Origin: Trinickia terrae
Lineage (GTDB): Bacteria > Pseudomonadota > Gammaproteobacteria > Burkholderiales > Burkholderiaceae
Direction of reading: 5' to 3'
Assembly (NCBI RefSeq): GCF_005144415.1
Contig: NZ_SWJE01000004.1
Span: 124,001-188,000, forward strand
Length of the DNA: 64,000 bases
Within the stretch, counting starts at the first letter, position 1. Every line of letters starts with the position of its first letter. Below, in pieces: positions 62,091 to 64,000 of the stretch. A model generated the notes under the pieces. That model did not search any database. It had not been told where the DNA came from and saw only the letters and a program-made list of their open reading frames with translations. The position numbers and the translations under genes were made by a program.

Positions 62091-64000
62091 TCAGCGCGGC
62101 GTCGGCGCCGATGCGCCGGCAAGCGGCTTTGCGCCTTTTGCACCATGGGAGCCGCCGCTCGCGGCGGCTCGCTTGACGTTCGCTCCGCGCACCTCGAAGC
62201 GCACGGTGTCGGCGACGTTGCCGCGCGCATCGATCAGTTCCAGCTTGTGCATTCCCGGCCACGGCAGCCAGGCGACGCGCGCCGCGCCGCCGAGCGCGCG
62301 GCCGTCGAGCCGCCAGGCGCTGCGCGCCGGCGAGCCCGGTGCGCGCTCGAACCAGACGCGCTGGCGCTCCACAGGGATGTCCGGGTCGAGCGCGAAGATC
62401 GTGCCGTCGGTCGGGCCGGCGATTTGGGGCGCGGCGGCTTGGGCGTTGCCTTTGGCATCGGCCGCATTTGCGGCAAGGCCGACGAACGGCATTTGCGTGC
62501 CAGCGAGGAACCAGTCGTCCCGCGCGGGCTCGAGCGCATTTTCGAACACGACGCGTGTGCGCACGACGCCCGGCGGCGCAGCGGGCGCGATGCTCGGCGC
62601 ATTCCGGTGCAGATAGCCGGCGATCGCCGCCCACACGGGCGCCGCGCCGGAGACGCCGGAGACGTCCCACATCGGCGTGCCGTCCGCATTGCCGACCCAC
62701 ACGCCGATCGTGTAGCGCGACGTGAAGCCGACGGTCCAGTTGTCGCGCATGTCCTTGCTGGTGCCGGTCTTCACGGCCGAGAAGAAGCGCGTCGCGAGCG
62801 GGCTGTCGAAGCCGAAGGTGCGCGTGCGGGCGTTGTTGTCCGAGAGCACGGTCGTGACGATGAAGCTCGCGTCGCGGCTGAAAACGCGCGTTTCCGGCTG
62901 GTTTGCCGAAACGCGCGCGGGTTGCGAGCCGCGCGGCAGATCGTACGTCGGCCGCGGCACGCCGCCGTTGGCGAGCGCGCGATACGCGTTGGCGAGCGTG
63001 ATCAGGCTCACGTCCGCGCTGCCGAGCGCGAGACTGTAGCCGTAGTAGTCGCCTTCCTGCGTCAGCGGCAGGCCGAGCGCGGTGAGTGTCTTCGCGAAGC
63101 GGTGCGGCGTGACCATCACGAGCGTGCGCACCGCCGGCACATTCAGCGACGAGCCGAGCGCCGTGCGTACGCTCACCCAGCCCTTGAAGCCTTTGTCGTA
63201 GTTCTGCGGCATGTAGAGGCCGCCGCCGGCGGCGAGGTCGAGCGGCGCGTCGTCGAGGAGCGAAGCGGTCGTCACGCGCCGCTCGTCGATCGCCTCGGCG
63301 TAGAGGAACGGCTTGAGCGTCGAGCCGGCCTGCCGCAGCGCGAGCACCGCGTCGACGTCGCGCGCCTTCGACAGCGCGCCTGACGAGCCGACATAGGCGA
63401 GGATCTCGCCCGAGACGTTGTCGATGACGATGGCCGCACCGTCCTGCACGTTGCGCCGGTGCGGCGGGGCGTTCAGCTCGATCAGCGTGCGCGTGAGCGT
63501 GTCGCGCGCGAAGCGTTGCAGGCGCGCGTCGAGCGTCGAGCGCACGCGCATGCCCGCGCCCGGGTGGAGCTCGTTCGCGATGCGCCGTGCGAAGTGGGGG
63601 GCGAGGGTGTCGGAATCGGTTGCCGAGGACGTGGCGGACGCCGCCAACGAGGCCGCCGGCCGCGCGAATGCCAACTGCACGAAGCCGTCGAGATTCGCGC
63701 AGCCGCTCGCCGAGTCCATGTCGCGCAGGATGCGGCAGGCGCGCTCGGCCACTTTCCGGTAAGGGGCGTTCGGCGCGCGGATCAGCGCGGCGGCGATGGC
63801 CGCTTCGCGCTCGTCGAGGCCGGACGGCGCCTTGCCGAAGAGCGTCTGCGAGATCGCCGCGAGACCGACCGTCTCGCCTCGGAACGGCACGAGGTTCAAG
63901 TACGCCTCGAGGATCTGGTCCTTACGCCAGCTTCGCTCGAGCCAAAGCGCGTTCGCGGCCTGGACGGCCTTTTGCGCGATCGATCGTTGTCCCGAGCGTT
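62091..64000 (-). CDS. pbpC: Penicillin-binding protein 1C, 5' part outside the window
   Basis: The frame runs off the right edge. The visible 636 codons start inside the transglycosylase (GT51) domain ('ALWLERSWRKDQILEAYLNL' at the edge), then the transpeptidase domain with 'AGSTLKPFLYAEA' (SxxK), 'GSSLNVPAVRTL' (SxN) and 'AVKTGTSKDMRDNWTVGF' (KTG), and a C-terminal BiPBP_C domain (about the last 110 residues). PbpC makes and cross-links peptidoglycan. The gene's 203-bp distance to the ComEA-like gene suggests it is a separate unit. Confidence 0.95.
   Translation of the reverse strand, partial: RSGQRSIAQKAVQAANALWLERSWRKDQILEAYLNLVPFRGETVGLAAISQTLFGKAPSGLDEREAAIAAALIRAPNAPYRKVAERACRILRDMDSASGCANLDGFVQLAFARPAASLAASATSSATDSDTLAPHFARRIANELHPGAGMRVRSTLDARLQRFARDTLTRTLIELNAPPHRRNVQDGAAIVIDNVSGEILAYVGSSGALSKARDVDAVLALRQAGSTLKPFLYAEAIDERRVTTASLLDDAPLDLAAGGGLYMPQNYDKGFKGWVSVRTALGSSLNVPAVRTLVMVTPHRFAKTLTALGLPLTQEGDYYGYSLALGSADVSLITLANAYRALANGGVPRPTYDLPRGSQPARVSANQPETRVFSRDASFIVTTVLSDNNARTRTFGFDSPLATRFFSAVKTGTSKDMRDNWTVGFTSRYTIGVWVGNADGTPMWDVSGVSGAAPVWAAIAGYLHRNAPSIAPAAPPGVVRTRVVFENALEPARDDWFLAGTQMPFVGLAANAADAKGNAQAAAPQIAGPTDGTIFALDPDIPVERQRVWFERAPGSPARSAWRLDGRALGGAARVAWLPWPGMHKLELIDARGNVADTVRFEVRGANVKRAAASGGSHGAKGAKPLAGASAPTPR

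Overview
The window reads as chromosomal DNA of a Burkholderia sensu lato member (Burkholderiales). It is GC-rich, with strongly G/C-ending codons in the housekeeping half. Gene sets typical of that group are present: a complete Ara4N lipid A cluster with arnA split in two, alaA, hom-thrC-moeA-moaD-moaE, clpB and pbpC. The species assignment is inference; there is no rRNA or marker gene. I saw no tRNA, CRISPR array, insertion sequence or integrase.

Region 1 (about 1-34.7 kb) is part of an accessory element carrying a type IVB (Dot/Icm, IncI-like) secretion or conjugation system. One block, all on the + strand, keeps the classical icm order L-K-E-G-C-D-J-B: dotI, dotH, dotG, dotF-like, dotE-like, dotP-like, dotN, dotO. 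It is followed by the coupling protein dotL. dotL is interrupted by a 141-residue mini-intein with the hallmarks of the rare class 3 mechanism (Pro at position 1, W/C/T motif, no endonuclease). Downstream come envelope-processing proteins (SLT transglycosylase, CPHC disulfide isomerase, M23 peptidase), many unrecognised membrane or exported proteins including three tandem paralogues (20.2-23.3 kb), a large LPD1-like protein, an orphan CHC2 primase zinc-finger protein, and dotM with a 195-residue C-terminal extension. dotA, dotB, dotC, dotD, a relaxase and an integrase are not in the window and presumably lie upstream. Several transcription units in this region start with an A-tract/T-tract dyad placed over a TATAAT-like -10 box, suggesting a shared promoter class.

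Region 2 (34.8-41.9 kb) begins the core chromosome: a DUF47-pit phosphate operon with a PhoB-box-like sequence at its predicted start site, an atypical SDR, an NlpC/P60 lipoprotein, a PIN-PhoH ATPase and a PrxQ/Bcp peroxidase, the last four on the - strand.

Region 3 (41.9-49.3 kb, - strand) is the arn cluster in transcription order arnT, SMR transporter, arnB, arnC, formyltransferase, decarboxylase, arnD. It makes and attaches 4-amino-4-deoxy-L-arabinose to lipid A.

Region 4 (49.5-64 kb) holds a DUF498 protein, alaA, hom, thrC, the molybdopterin genes moeA-moaD-moaE, a group 3 truncated haemoglobin divergent from an Rrf2/NsrR regulator with an NsrR-like operator between them, clpB behind a sigma-32-type promoter, a YidB/DUF937 protein, a ComEA-like protein and the 3' part of pbpC, which runs off the right end.
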